Positions 23,436 through 32,947 of a stretch of 64,000 nucleotides of DNA are shown here, one piece after another. The position numbers were made by a program, and so were the translations under genes. Source of the DNA: Streptomyces sp. NRRL F-5135 (GTDB lineage Bacteria > Actinomycetota > Actinomycetes > Streptomycetales > Streptomycetaceae); NCBI RefSeq assembly GCF_000719775.1, contig NZ_JOHR01000008.1:248001-312000 (forward strand), written 5' to 3'. How positions within the stretch are numbered: the stretch's first letter is position 1; every line of letters starts with the position of its first letter. The notes under the pieces were generated by a model. That model was given only the letters and a program-made list of their open reading frames with translations, was not told the origin of the DNA and did no database searches.

Positions 23436-23935
23436 TGGCCGGGCAGGGGCCGGTCCCCAAGAGCCAGCGGGTCCGGCGGAACCGGGAGGCCGTGCCGCAG
23501 ACCGTGCTGCGGTGGGAGCACGCGGAGGCGCCGGAGCTGCCGGACTTCCGGGTCGAGCGCGACGGCGAGCTGGTCGATTTCGTCTGGCCGGAGCGCACCC
23601 GGGAGTGGTGGCAGACCTGGATCGACAGTCCGCAGGCCGAGCACTTCGGCAGCACGGACTGGGAGTACCTCCTGGACACCGCCCTCATCCACGCCCGGCT
23701 GTGGCGCGGTGAGCTGGCCGCCGCACCCGAACTGCGGCTGCGGGTGGCGGCGTTCGGGGCGACGCCGGCGGACCGGGCCCGGCTGCGGATGGTGTTCGCG
23801 GAGGCGGACGGCCTGGACGGAGGCCGCGGGTCCTCCGGCGCCCCCTCGGCACGGGAGACGTACGGGCAGTTGCGGATGATGCCCGGCGGGAGGACCGCCC
23901 AGGGCCGGGGGCAGAGTGAGGGGGAGGATCCGTGA
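23435..23935 (+). CDS. terminase small subunit (probable)
   Basis: A 166-residue protein with ATG 23435 overlapping the upstream stop. The start, MAGQGPVPKSQRVRRNRE, is typical of small-subunit proteins of actinobacterial phages, which often begin with a GxxP-x-RR-N motif. It would recognise the packaging site and load the large subunit encoded just downstream. Confidence 0.75.
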   Translation: MAGQGPVPKSQRVRRNREAVPQTVLRWEHAEAPELPDFRVERDGELVDFVWPERTREWWQTWIDSPQAEHFGSTDWEYLLDTALIHARLWRGELAAAPELRLRVAAFGATPADRARLRMVFAEADGLDGGRGSSGAPSARETYGQLRMMPGGRTAQGRGQSEGEDP

Positions 23936-24168
23936 TCTACCTGATCTGCTGTGCCACTCGGGACGACGCACGGGCGTGGGCGAAAGGACACGGCATCCCC
24001 CGGAGCCGGATGGTGTACGCGAGCACACCACGCGCGATCGACGGGATGACCGAGTACGTGTTGGTACGTCTGCCGGGCTTCTACCGCCGGAAGAACTGGC
24101 AGCAGATCGACGCGGTGATCCGACGCACTGAGGTACGGATGGCGGCCCGTGCCGTGGCGGGGCGCTGA
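23932..24168 (+). CDS. small protein between terminase genes (78 aa)
   Basis: GTG 23932 after GGGGAGGA. Rossmann-like opening (MIYLICCATRDDARAWAKGH), basic C-terminus. It overlaps the large terminase gene by 20 bases. Unknown role. Confidence 0.7.
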   Translation: MIYLICCATRDDARAWAKGHGIPRSRMVYASTPRAIDGMTEYVLVRLPGFYRRKNWQQIDAVIRRTEVRMAARAVAGR

Positions 24169-25801
24169 GTACGAGGGCGAGCTGCCGACGCTGGGCTGGT
24201 ACGTCCTGGACTGGATGATCGCCAACTTGGCGCAGCCGGGCCTCGAGGAGTACGCGCCGTACATCCCGACCATGGAGCAGGCGGAATTCCTGTGCCGCTA
24301 CTACGAGCTGGACCCGGACACGGGGAAGCGGATCGTGCGGCGCGGTGTCCTCTCCCGCCCCCGGGGCTGGGGCAAGTCGCCGTTCCTGGCCGGGGTGGCG
24401 CTCGCCGAGGCGTGCGCCGACGTCGTCGCCGACGGCTTCGACGCGTCGGGCGAGCCGGTCGGCCGGCCGTGGCACTCGATCCGTACACCGCTCATCCAGC
24501 TCGCCGCCGTCTCCGAGCAGCAGACCGAGAACTCGTGGCTGCCGCTGCTGGAGATGGCACGGGGCGGGAGCCTCGCCGCGGACTACGGTGTCGAGGCCCT
24601 GGACACCGTGGTGCACCTGCCGCGCGGGAAGATCGAGCCGATTACCTCCAGTGCCGCGTCCGCGAAGGGCAACCCGATCTGCTTCGCGATCCTCGACCAG
24701 ACCGAGGAATGGAAGGTCGGGAACGGAGGCGTCCGGCTAGCGAAGACCATGCGGTTCAACGCCGGCAAGCTCGGCGGCAGTCTGATCGAGACGCCGAACG
24801 CCTTCACCCCCGGCGAGGGCAGCGTCGCGGAGAACTCCGCGGCCGACTATCAGGCGATCCTCGACGGCCGGTCTCAGGCGCGCGGCATCGTGGTCGACCA
24901 CCGCGAGGCGCCCGGGACGACGGACATCGAGGACGACGCCTCACTGGTCGCCGGTCTGCGGTACGCGTACGGGGACAGCTCGGACCACCCCGACGGATGC
25001 GTGCTCCACGATCCGCCGTGCAAGCCCGGCTGGTCCCCGATCAGCCGGCTGGTGGCGGACTTCCACGACACCAGCAACGACGTCCAGGACCTGCGCGCGG
25101 ACTACCTGAACCAGATCACCCACGCCACAGACAGCTGGCTGTCCGAGCCGGAGCTGACCGCGGTCGCCGACCGCACGAAGGAAGCCCTGCCCGGTGAGCG
25201 GATCGTGCTCGGGTTCGACGGGTCCCGGCAGCGCACCCGGGGCGTCGCCGACGCGACCGCCCTCATCGGCTGCCGCCTGAGCGATGGGCATCTCTTCGAG
25301 ATACGCGTGTGGGAAGCCCCGAAGGGGAGCAAGGGCTGGCGGGTGCCGGTCCCCGAGGTCCTGGCCGCCGTCGCCGACGCCTTCGACACCTACGACGTGG
25401 TCGGCATGTACGCCGACCCCGCCAAATGGGAGAGCCACGTCGCCGATTGGGAGGCCGACTACGGTCCGCGGCTCCTGGTCAAGGCGACCCGGAACCATCC
25501 GGTGGAGTGGTGGATGACAGGTGGCCGCTCAACGCTGATCGTGCGGGCGCTGGAGAAGTTCCACACCGCGGTCACCGAGCGGGAGCTGACCTACGACGGG
25601 TCCTCGTCCCTGACCCGCCACGGCCTCAACGCGCGGCGCAGGCCGTCGAAGTCGGGCCTCCAGATCATGAAAGAGCACCCCGATTCCGCGAACAAGATCG
25701 ACGCGATCGTTGCCGCTGTCCTGGCGTGGCAGTGCCGGCTGGACGCGATCGCCCAGGGCATCCCCGCCGAGGAGGAAGAGGTCGGTGGGTTCACGTTCTG
25801 A
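24149..25801 (+). CDS. terminase large subunit
   Basis: A 550-residue motor-nuclease from GTG 24149. Walker A is PRGWGKS (71-77), Walker B ILDQTEEW (181-188). The RNase H-like nuclease starts with D357 (LGFDGSR), a second acidic D423 (YADPAKW) and a late acidic KIDAIVAA near 515. It translocates phage DNA into proheads and cuts the ends. Length is normal for the family. Confidence 0.93.
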   Translation: MPWRGAEYEGELPTLGWYVLDWMIANLAQPGLEEYAPYIPTMEQAEFLCRYYELDPDTGKRIVRRGVLSRPRGWGKSPFLAGVALAEACADVVADGFDASGEPVGRPWHSIRTPLIQLAAVSEQQTENSWLPLLEMARGGSLAADYGVEALDTVVHLPRGKIEPITSSAASAKGNPICFAILDQTEEWKVGNGGVRLAKTMRFNAGKLGGSLIETPNAFTPGEGSVAENSAADYQAILDGRSQARGIVVDHREAPGTTDIEDDASLVAGLRYAYGDSSDHPDGCVLHDPPCKPGWSPISRLVADFHDTSNDVQDLRADYLNQITHATDSWLSEPELTAVADRTKEALPGERIVLGFDGSRQRTRGVADATALIGCRLSDGHLFEIRVWEAPKGSKGWRVPVPEVLAAVADAFDTYDVVGMYADPAKWESHVADWEADYGPRLLVKATRNHPVEWWMTGGRSTLIVRALEKFHTAVTERELTYDGSSSLTRHGLNARRRPSKSGLQIMKEHPDSANKIDAIVAAVLAWQCRLDAIAQGIPAEEEEVGGFTF

Positions 25802-25822
25802 CCAGCCCGGAAAGGGGGCGAC

Positions 25823-27253
25823 ATGCTGGATGACACCCCGGACTCCCCGGACTGGTGGCTGCTGCGGCTGGGCCGCAAGCTGCGGGCACGGCAGCGGACG
25901 CACGAGGAGTGGTGGCGGTACTACCGGGGACGGCCGCCGTTGCCGGAACTCCCGAAGAACGCACAACAGGCGTTCATCGACTTTCAGCGGAAGTCCCGGA
26001 CGAACTTCTGCCAGTTGATCGCGAACGCCTCGGTGCACCGGCTGTTCGCGCTGGGGGTGACCGGTCCGGACGGGGAGCCGGACGACCGGGCCATGAGCTG
26101 GTGGCAGCGCAGCCGGCTGGATTCGCGGCAGAAGCTCACGTGGCGTCTGGCCATGGCGCGCGGGGTGGGCTACATGCTGGTCGGGCCGCACCCGAAGCGG
26201 ACCGAGGACAACGGCCGGCCCTCGCCGCTGATCACCCAGGAGCACCCGCGTGAGTGCATCGTGGAGAGCGACCCGGAGACCGGCGAGCCCTATGTGGGGC
26301 TGAAGGCGTGGCACGACGACATCGACGGCTACGGCTACGCCCGGGTGATGTTCGATGATGTCGACTTTTCCTACCGGACGCGGGAGCGGTGCTCGGGGCG
26401 CCGGCTGCCGTGGGGGCCGGACTCCTGGGTGTGGGAGGGCGACGAGGACGGCGAGCCGCATGACCTGGGCATGATGCGGCTGGTGGAGTTCGGCCGGATG
26501 CCGGACCTGGGCGAAGACCCGGAACCGGAGTTCGCCGGAGTGATGGACATCCAGGACCGGGTGAACATGGGCGTGCTCAACCGCATGACGGCATCCCGGT
26601 ATTCGGCGTTCCGGCAGAAGTACGTCACCGGCCACAAGTTCGCGAAGAAGACCGACCCGGCCACCGGGCTGGTGACGGTGGAACAGCCGTTTGTTCCGTC
26701 GCCGTCGGCGATCTGGGCGAGCGAGGCGAAGGAAGCATCGTTCGGGCAGCTGGACGCCACCGACCTGTCCGGGTTTCTCAAGGAACACCAGTCGGACGTG
26801 CGGGACATGCTGATCCTGTCGCAGACCCCGGCCTACTACTACGCGGGCGACATCATCAACATCGGCGCGGACACCGTCTCGGCGCTGGACATCCTGCACG
26901 TGGCGAAGATGCGCGAGCACATCGCCGCGTTCGGTGAGGGACTGGAGACCGTGCTCGCCCTGGCGGCCGCGCAGGCCGGCGTCCCCGAGGACTACACCGA
27001 GGCCGAGGTGCGGTGGGCCAACCCGGCGCACATCTCCCTCGCCGTCAAGGCGGACGCCGCGACCAAGCTCAAGAGCATCGGCTACCCGCTGGATGTGGTG
27101 GCCGAGGAGATGGGCGAGACACCGGCCCGGGTCAAGCGCATCACCGCCGGCGCGGCCGCCCAGGCCCTCCTGAGCGCATCCCTGCTGCCGGCCCCCGCCG
27201 GGGCGCCGACGGCCGGGAACGTGCCCGACGACGCGGGGCCGCTCGATGGGTGA
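25823..27253 (+). CDS. portal protein (SPP1 gp6-like)
   Basis: A 476-residue protein from ATG 25823 with GAAAGGGGG upstream. Helix-rich with the conserved central stretch (MDIQDRVNMGVLNRMTASRY) and stem-like segment typical of Phage_prot_Gp6. Twelve copies would form the DNA channel at one capsid vertex. The last bases overlap the MuF gene. Confidence 0.88.
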   Translation: MLDDTPDSPDWWLLRLGRKLRARQRTHEEWWRYYRGRPPLPELPKNAQQAFIDFQRKSRTNFCQLIANASVHRLFALGVTGPDGEPDDRAMSWWQRSRLDSRQKLTWRLAMARGVGYMLVGPHPKRTEDNGRPSPLITQEHPRECIVESDPETGEPYVGLKAWHDDIDGYGYARVMFDDVDFSYRTRERCSGRRLPWGPDSWVWEGDEDGEPHDLGMMRLVEFGRMPDLGEDPEPEFAGVMDIQDRVNMGVLNRMTASRYSAFRQKYVTGHKFAKKTDPATGLVTVEQPFVPSPSAIWASEAKEASFGQLDATDLSGFLKEHQSDVRDMLILSQTPAYYYAGDIINIGADTVSALDILHVAKMREHIAAFGEGLETVLALAAAQAGVPEDYTEAEVRWANPAHISLAVKADAATKLKSIGYPLDVVAEEMGETPARVKRITAGAAAQALLSASLLPAPAGAPTAGNVPDDAGPLDG

Positions 27254-28049
27254 GGCGCTCCAGACGGCGCTGTCGGACCGGTACGACGCGCTGTCCGGCG
27301 GTCTGCGTGACCGGCTCATCAGCTTCGTGCTGGACGCGTTCGACTCCCTCGGCGAGTACCGGGACGCCGACGCCGCCCTGTTTCTCGAGCGGGTGTTGCC
27401 GGTGGTGCTGGCGACCCAGCAGCAGATGGGCACCCTGACCGACGCCTACCTGTCCGCGATGATCGCGGACATGCTCGGCGGCGCGGCCGCCCCGGTCGGC
27501 GTCGCCCTCTCCGAGGAGCTGCGCGGGGTGCCGCCGGAAGAGGTCTACCGCCGGCCGTTCGTGCAGACCTGGACGGCGCTGTCGGCGGGGCACGATTTCG
27601 TGGACGCGGTGGGGCAGGGCCGTACCCGGCTGCTGTCCATCACCGAGACCGATCTCCAGCTCGCCCGCACGCACGCGGCCCGACAGTCCATGGAGCGGGC
27701 CGGGGCGAAGTTCTACCGGCGACGGCTGTCGTCGGGGAAGAACTGCGCCCTGTGCACCATCGCCTCAACGCAGCGGTACCGGGTGGCTGAGCTGATGCCG
27801 ATCCATCCGGGCTGCCACTGCAAGCCCGAGCCGCTGCCCGGTGACCGGGACCCCGGGCAGGTCATCGCTGAGCAGCTGCTCAAGGAGGCTCACGACGCGA
27901 TCGCCCGGGACACCGGGGCTTCCGACCGCGGCGGCCGCTCCCCCGACTACCGGGACGTCATCATCACCCGGCAGCACGGCGAGTACGGGCCCCTGCTGGC
28001 CGTCCGCCGCGACCGTTTCACCGGCCCGGACGACATCCCCGGCCGGTGA
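27246..28049 (+). CDS. MuF-type head morphogenesis protein
   Basis: A 267-residue protein overlapping portal by eight bases. Helical N-terminus, then the MuF signature: CALC (167-170) followed about 20 residues on by IHPGCHCKP (C190, C192). MuF proteins associate with portal inside the head. No toxin domain is attached. Confidence 0.85.
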   Translation: MGEALQTALSDRYDALSGGLRDRLISFVLDAFDSLGEYRDADAALFLERVLPVVLATQQQMGTLTDAYLSAMIADMLGGAAAPVGVALSEELRGVPPEEVYRRPFVQTWTALSAGHDFVDAVGQGRTRLLSITETDLQLARTHAARQSMERAGAKFYRRRLSSGKNCALCTIASTQRYRVAELMPIHPGCHCKPEPLPGDRDPGQVIAEQLLKEAHDAIARDTGASDRGGRSPDYRDVIITRQHGEYGPLLAVRRDRFTGPDDIPGR

Positions 28050-28108
28050 CCGCAGGGCGCCGACACGGCGCCTCTGCCCCTGCTCACCCACCCGACACGG
28101 GAGACATC

Positions 28109-28840
28109 ATGCACACGCGTATCCGCCGCCCCCTGCTCTCTGTCCAGACGCCGGGCTGGTCGCACCCCTACCCGGCCGGTCTGTTCTCGCCGGTGTTCTA
28201 CGCGGACGGCGACGACGGCAGCGACGACAAGGGCGGCGACGGCAAGCCCGACAAGGGCAGCAAGGACACCAAGGACGACAAGAGCGACACCAAGCCCGGC
28301 ACGGGCGAGTCGTCCGAGGTGGAGAAGTGGAAGAACCTCGCCCGCAAGCACGAGCAGCGCGCCAAGGAAAACGCCGACGCCGCGCGGGAGCGCGACGAGC
28401 TGAAGGCCGCGAACGCCACCGACACGGAGAAGGCGATCAGCGAAGCGGTGAAGAAGGCCGTTGCCGAGGAGCGCTCGCGCGGTGCGTCGATGCTGGCCCG
28501 GCAGGTGTTCCTCGCTGGTGCGGTCGGCCGTCTCGACAATCCGGCGGACGTCGTGGAGGACGTCAACCTCGCCAAGTACATCGACGCCAACGGCGACGTG
28601 GACGAGGACGGCCTGGCGAAGCTGATCGACCGGCTCGCGCCGAAGAAGCCCGACGGTGGGGACGGCGACGGTGACGGCGGGCAGGGCGAGACGGGCGGCG
28701 GGGACGGGCGCGGCGACACGCGGCGCCGTACGCGCGGCGGCTACCAGGGCTCGCGCCAGCGCGGCAGCGGCGGCCGGGGCGGCTCCCTGGACGAGGGCCG
28801 GGAGCTGTACAAGCAGCTGCTCGGCGGCGACAAGACCTGA
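28109..28840 (+). CDS. scaffolding protein
   Basis: The start is ATG 28109, preceded by GGGAGA. A 243-residue protein: Asp/Lys/Gly-rich N-terminus, a central coiled coil (KWKNLARKHEQRAKENADAA), and a Gly/Arg-rich end with a short basic C-terminal helix. Composition and position before decoration and capsid genes identify a scaffold. Confidence 0.85.
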   Translation: MHTRIRRPLLSVQTPGWSHPYPAGLFSPVFYADGDDGSDDKGGDGKPDKGSKDTKDDKSDTKPGTGESSEVEKWKNLARKHEQRAKENADAARERDELKAANATDTEKAISEAVKKAVAEERSRGASMLARQVFLAGAVGRLDNPADVVEDVNLAKYIDANGDVDEDGLAKLIDRLAPKKPDGGDGDGDGGQGETGGGDGRGDTRRRTRGGYQGSRQRGSGGRGGSLDEGRELYKQLLGGDKT

Positions 28841-28858
28841 TCTGGAGGGATCACACCC

Positions 28859-29248
28859 ATGGAACTCAGTCAGAGGACCGAGCAGTTCGGCAGCGACGAT
28901 CAGTCGTGGCTCGGCTCGGAGCACGGCACCCAGGCGACCGAGACGATCGTCCTGGACACATCGCTGTTCACCCCGGCGACCCACTACCCCGAAGGATTTT
29001 TCAAGTCCGGGATCCCGCTCGGGCAGGTAACGGCCAGCGGGAAGTACGGCCCCTACAGCGCGGGCGCGTCCGACGGCAGGGAGACCCTCATCGGGTTCCT
29101 GTTCTCCGCCGTCCAGGCCCCGGCGGTCAACACGCTCGACCCGGCAGCCGCGCTGTTCACCCACGGCAAGGTCCGCGAGGCGCGGCTGCCCGTGGCCGTT
29201 GACGCCGCCGGCAAAGCGGACGTCGCCGGTTCGATCCGGTTCATCTGA
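28859..29248 (+). CDS. head decoration protein
   Basis: A 129-residue protein from ATG 28859 after TGGAGGG. The Gly-rich middle (FKSGIPLGQVTASGKYGPYS) and end are typical of lambda gpD-like decoration proteins of actinophages. It lies between scaffold and capsid. Confidence 0.82.
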   Translation: MELSQRTEQFGSDDQSWLGSEHGTQATETIVLDTSLFTPATHYPEGFFKSGIPLGQVTASGKYGPYSAGASDGRETLIGFLFSAVQAPAVNTLDPAAALFTHGKVREARLPVAVDAAGKADVAGSIRFI

Positions 29249-29265
29249 AAAGGAAGGGGAGATAG

Positions 29266-30312
29266 ATGAGTTGGGTTCTGGACACCGAGTTCATCGAGCC
29301 GACGCAGCTGACCGGCCTGATCCGGGCGGCGCTCGCCGACCAGCAGGTCAACCGCTTCCGCCTGTCGCGGTGGCTGCCGAACGTCGAAGTCGACGACATC
29401 ACCTACGAGTTCGTCAAGGGCGGCGGCGGTCTCGCCGAGACGGCCTCCTACCGGTCGTGGGACACCGAGTCGAAGATCGGCCGCCGTGAGGGAATCGGCA
29501 AGGTCATGGGCGAACTGCCCCCGATCAGCGAGAAGATCCCCCTCAACGAGTACGACCGGCTCCGGCTGCGCAAGCTCACCCGTGAGGACGCGCTGCCGTT
29601 CATCGCCCGCGACGCGGCCCGGCTCGCCCGGAACATCGCCGCACGCTTCGAGGTCGGCCGCGGCGCCGCACTCGTCAACGCGGCCGTGCCCGTGCCCGAG
29701 CTGAAGACCACCGTCGACTTCGGGCGCACCGCGTCCCACTCGGTCATCGCCGCCGTGCTCTGGTCCGACCACGCGAACGCCACCCCACTCACCGACCTCC
29801 AGTCGTGGGTGCAGACGTATGAGGACACCAACGGCGAGACACCGGCCGTGATCCTCATGCCCAAGGCCGTCCTCCAGCACATGACCCAGTGCGACCAGGT
29901 GATCCGGCAGGTCTACCCCCTCGCCCCCGCCGGCACCGCCCCGATGGCCACGAACGATCAGGTCAACGGCGTGCTCGCCTCCATGGGCCTGCCGCCGATC
30001 GAGATCTACGACGCCCGGGTCAAGGTCGACGGCGTCGCCACCCGGATCACGCCGGGCAACGCCATCGCGCTGCTTCCCGAGCCGGGCACGCCGACCGCCG
30101 CAACGCCGACCGACCTGGGCGCCACGCTCCTGGGCACCACGGCCGAGGCCCTCGAGGACGACTACTCGCTCCAGCCCGGCGACCAGCCCGGCATCGTCGC
30201 CGCGACATGGAAGACCAAGGACCCCGTCCGCCTGTGGACGCACGCGGCCGCCGTCGGCATCCCGGTCCTGCGCGAACCGAACCTCACGTTCAAGGCACAG
30301 GTGCTGGCATGA
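29266..30312 (+). CDS. major capsid protein (phage capsid E family)
   Basis: A 348-residue protein from ATG 29266 after AAGGGGAG. The N-terminus (FIEPTQLTGLIRAALADQQ) and the ordered HK97-fold segments match the capsid protein E group. No N-terminal cleavage domain is seen; scaffold is a separate gene. Confidence 0.9.
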   Translation: MSWVLDTEFIEPTQLTGLIRAALADQQVNRFRLSRWLPNVEVDDITYEFVKGGGGLAETASYRSWDTESKIGRREGIGKVMGELPPISEKIPLNEYDRLRLRKLTREDALPFIARDAARLARNIAARFEVGRGAALVNAAVPVPELKTTVDFGRTASHSVIAAVLWSDHANATPLTDLQSWVQTYEDTNGETPAVILMPKAVLQHMTQCDQVIRQVYPLAPAGTAPMATNDQVNGVLASMGLPPIEIYDARVKVDGVATRITPGNAIALLPEPGTPTAATPTDLGATLLGTTAEALEDDYSLQPGDQPGIVAATWKTKDPVRLWTHAAAVGIPVLREPNLTFKAQVLA

Positions 30313-30671
30313 CCAAGCGACTGATCACCTACGTGCATGTCGACGGCATCCCCTACGGGCCCGACGACACAGTTCCGCCGGCGGTGGCCCGCCGGATCGG
30401 CGCGCATGCCTGGACCGACCGGCCCCGCCCCGAGGCCACCGACGGTCAGGACGACGGCAGCGGCCGCCAGGAGAGCCCGCCGGCTCCGGCCGGTCAGGGC
30501 GGCGGAGAGGGCCAGGCGCCGCCCCGTACCGGGAAGGGCGCCACGAAGGAGGCGTGGCAGCAGTTCGCCCAGGACCAGGATGTCGAGGTCGCCGCCGATG
30601 CGAGCCGGGACGACATCATCGCCGCCTGTGAGGCCGCCGGCGTTCTCGACCCCGACCCGCCGAAGGAGTAA
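30309..30671 (+). CDS. head protein with C-terminal HeH/SAP-like domain
   Basis: A 120-residue protein overlapping the capsid gene by ATGA. An N-terminal beta-rich segment, a disordered Gly/Pro linker, and a C-terminal helix-extended-helix motif (KEAWQQFAQDQDVEVAADAS). Such proteins sit in this place in many siphophages; role unclear, possibly DNA contact at the vertex. Confidence 0.65.
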   Translation: MTKRLITYVHVDGIPYGPDDTVPPAVARRIGAHAWTDRPRPEATDGQDDGSGRQESPPAPAGQGGGEGQAPPRTGKGATKEAWQQFAQDQDVEVAADASRDDIIAACEAAGVLDPDPPKE

Positions 30672-30674
30672 CCG

Positions 30675-31085
30675 GTGGTGGCGTTCGCGACGGTCGAGGA
30701 CTACGAGGCCCGGTCGGGCGCCACTCTCGCGGGGCGGCGCCGTGCGCAGGTCGTGGCGTATCTGGAGGACGCGTCCGCGCTGATGCGCCGCCACATCCCC
30801 ACCGGGCACACACCCGACGAGGAGACACTGCGGGCGATCTGCGTCGCTGTCGTCCGCCGCGTCATGGCCAACCCCGGCGGCTACCGGCAGCGCACGATCG
30901 GCCAGTACAGCGAGTCGCTCGGTGAGGACGGCGGCCTCTACCTCACCGACGACGAGAAAGAACAGCTCCAGCCGGAGGGATCCGACCCGGACGCGGACGC
31001 CGCCTACACCGTGAGCCTGGCTGACCAGGGGCTCCCGGGGTGGCGGGACGATCCGGCGGACTGCCGGCCTCGGTGGTTCTGGTGA
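30675..31085 (+). CDS. head-tail adaptor
   Basis: A 136-residue protein from GTG 30675 after GAAGGAG. Helical (VEDYEARSGATLAGRRRAQV, then LRAICVAVVRRVMANPGGY), matching the gp15/gp6-type connector that docks under portal. Confidence 0.78.
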   Translation: MVAFATVEDYEARSGATLAGRRRAQVVAYLEDASALMRRHIPTGHTPDEETLRAICVAVVRRVMANPGGYRQRTIGQYSESLGEDGGLYLTDDEKEQLQPEGSDPDADAAYTVSLADQGLPGWRDDPADCRPRWFW

Positions 31086-31435
31086 TCGGCGACGATCTGC
31101 TGCCACACCTGGTCCAGGTCGAGCACCCAGGCACCACCACGGACCGGTACGGCAACACCGTGAACGACTGGACCGCGTCGACCCGCTCGGGGGTGCAGGC
31201 GTGGATGCAGCAGAACACCGGCAGCGAGGACACCGACCAGCGCGACGCGCAGATCGGCGAGTGGCTGATGATCTGCAACCCGGTCGACGTGGACGGCCAG
31301 GAGCTCACCGTCCACGGCCAGGACCGCATCCACCACGGGCCACTCACCTTCGAGGTGATCGGGCCGGCCGCACCCGCGTATGAACCGGCCGAGCTCCACC
31401 ACTACGAGATCCGACTCAAGTACGTGAAGGGGTGA
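31082..31435 (+). CDS. head closure (stopper) protein
   Basis: A 117-residue beta-rich protein from GTG 31082, overlapping the adaptor. The pattern (VEHPGTTTDRYGNTVNDW ... TFEVIGPAAPAY) fits SPP1 gp16/lambda FII-type stoppers. Confidence 0.75.
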   Translation: MIGDDLLPHLVQVEHPGTTTDRYGNTVNDWTASTRSGVQAWMQQNTGSEDTDQRDAQIGEWLMICNPVDVDGQELTVHGQDRIHHGPLTFEVIGPAAPAYEPAELHHYEIRLKYVKG

Positions 31436-31441
31436 ACCGTC

Positions 31442-31711
31442 ATGGCGCGTGTGAGGTTCGTGCCGAACCGGCGCAACATCGCCGGCTTCCTCAAAAGCGA
31501 GGAGACGCGGGGGCTGATCGAGCGGAAGACCCGCGCCGCCGAAACCGCCGCCAGCTCGGCCTCGGCGGGCGGCGGGCAGTTCCGCACGGACGTCCAGACC
31601 GAAGACCGTCGCGTACGCGGCGCGGTCATCGGTGACTACGCGGCCGATGATCCGGCCGTCTCCCGGGCGGCGCTGCTGCGCGGCCTCGACGGCGCCCGCG
31701 GCACCGACTGA
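31442..31711 (+). CDS. neck/tail-completion protein, gp10-like (short)
   Basis: An 89-residue protein from ATG 31442. Its place between stopper and tail terminator and its content fit a short HK97 gp10-like protein. The call rests mainly on gene order. Confidence 0.6.
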   Translation: MARVRFVPNRRNIAGFLKSEETRGLIERKTRAAETAASSASAGGGQFRTDVQTEDRRVRGAVIGDYAADDPAVSRAALLRGLDGARGTD

Positions 31712-32127
31712 TGCCCCCCGCCCCGGCCCCGGTCGCCTATCCGGACGCGGTGGAGGTGTACGTGCGGTACGTGCGCGCGCAGCTGGCCACCCGCGCCGAG
31801 CCGGTCCACGTCGCCACCCGCGTCCCGGACGACCGGCCCGCCCGGTTCGTGACAGTCGGCCGGATCGGCGGCGCCCGCCAGGACCTGATCACCGACCGGG
31901 CCCGCCTGGATATCCACTGCTGGGCCCCCGACGAGGGCACGGCATGGGACCTGGTGCAGCTCGTGCGGGCGCTGACATTCGCCGTCCCGGGGCGGCAGCC
32001 GCCGGGGGTGACCGTCTACGACCTGGCCGAGGTCGGCGGCCCGAACCTGCTGCCCGACCCGCACACCTCGCTACCGAGGTACGCGTTCGCCGTGGAGATG
32101 TCCGTCCGCGGCCGCGCCCTGACCTGA
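31711..32127 (+). CDS. tail terminator protein
   Basis: A 138-residue alpha/beta protein; ATG overlaps the upstream stop. The pattern (DLITDRARLDIHCWAPDEGT, ending YAFAVEMSVRG) matches siphophage tail terminators. Confidence 0.75.
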   Translation: MPPAPAPVAYPDAVEVYVRYVRAQLATRAEPVHVATRVPDDRPARFVTVGRIGGARQDLITDRARLDIHCWAPDEGTAWDLVQLVRALTFAVPGRQPPGVTVYDLAEVGGPNLLPDPHTSLPRYAFAVEMSVRGRALT

Positions 32128-32141
32128 ATCCCTGTCCCCTC

Positions 32142-32169
32142 GCCCCCGCGCCTCTCTGGTGCCGGGGGC
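32142..32169 (+). terminator. hairpin before the tail tube gene
   Basis: A 7-bp GC stem (32142-32148 with 32163-32169). Possible partial terminator between head-connector genes and the tail tube gene. Confidence 0.5.
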
Positions 32170-32186
32170 TGCCTGTTGGAGGAGCC

Positions 32187-32837
32187 ATGAGCACCCCGCC
32201 CCCGCCCGTCCTGGACGACGGGCTCCGTACCGACCTGATCCGCAAGCAGCTGGTCCAGGTGATCTACGCCGCCGACTACACCGCGCCCGCCGTCACCGCG
32301 CCGTTCGTCACCGCGGACGGCACCCTCGCGGCCCTCCCGGCCGGCTACGTACCCATCGGGTACACCACGGACGACGGGATCACTTTCACCACCGATCTGT
32401 CCATGGTCGACGTCACCAGCTCCCAGTCCGTGGAGCCGACCCGGTCCGACGTCGAAACCGAGGTCCTGACGGCGCAGTACGTACCGCAGGAGACCAACTC
32501 GGCGGCCGTGTCCATGTACAGGGGGCTGCCGCTGTCCGGGGCCGACGCCCTGCCGGAGATCGGCGAGGCGTGGGCGATGACCCGCCCGGCCGTGCCCAGG
32601 ACGCCGTACTACCGGCTGCTGGCGATCGGCGTCGACTACGCCGACAACGGGCTGGAGATCTACATCGTCCGCCACTACCCGCGCAGCCGGGTCACCTCCA
32701 AGGACGACCAGCAGTGGGCGCGTAGCTCGGAGACGCAGTGGCCGGTCACCGTCCAGGCGTTCCGGGACCCGGTCCTCAAGACCGCCGAGAAGGAGTGGGT
32801 CGACGGCCCCGGCTGGCGCGCCATGGCCACCCCGTAA
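32187..32837 (+). CDS. major tail (tube) protein
   Basis: A 216-residue protein from ATG 32187 after GGAGGAG. Beta-rich, with a tube-protein-like series of segments (FTTDLSMVDVTSSQSVEPTR). It is followed by a terminator and the tail chaperones, the standard position. Confidence 0.85.
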   Translation: MSTPPPPVLDDGLRTDLIRKQLVQVIYAADYTAPAVTAPFVTADGTLAALPAGYVPIGYTTDDGITFTTDLSMVDVTSSQSVEPTRSDVETEVLTAQYVPQETNSAAVSMYRGLPLSGADALPEIGEAWAMTRPAVPRTPYYRLLAIGVDYADNGLEIYIVRHYPRSRVTSKDDQQWARSSETQWPVTVQAFRDPVLKTAEKEWVDGPGWRAMATP

Positions 32838-32857
32838 CCACCAGCCCACCCATGTAC

Positions 32858-32904
32858 GGGGCGGGGGACGGCGGTTCTGGGTGAGCCCCACCGTCCCCCG
32901 CCCC
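32858..32904 (+). terminator. strong terminator after the tail tube gene
   Basis: A perfect 14-bp stem (32858-32871 with 32891-32904), a 19-base loop, then TCTTT. It would make tube transcripts more abundant than those of downstream tail genes. Confidence 0.8.
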
Positions 32905-32947
32905 TCTTTGATGCTCACCCGCCGCTCACCCGAGAAAGAGAGACACC

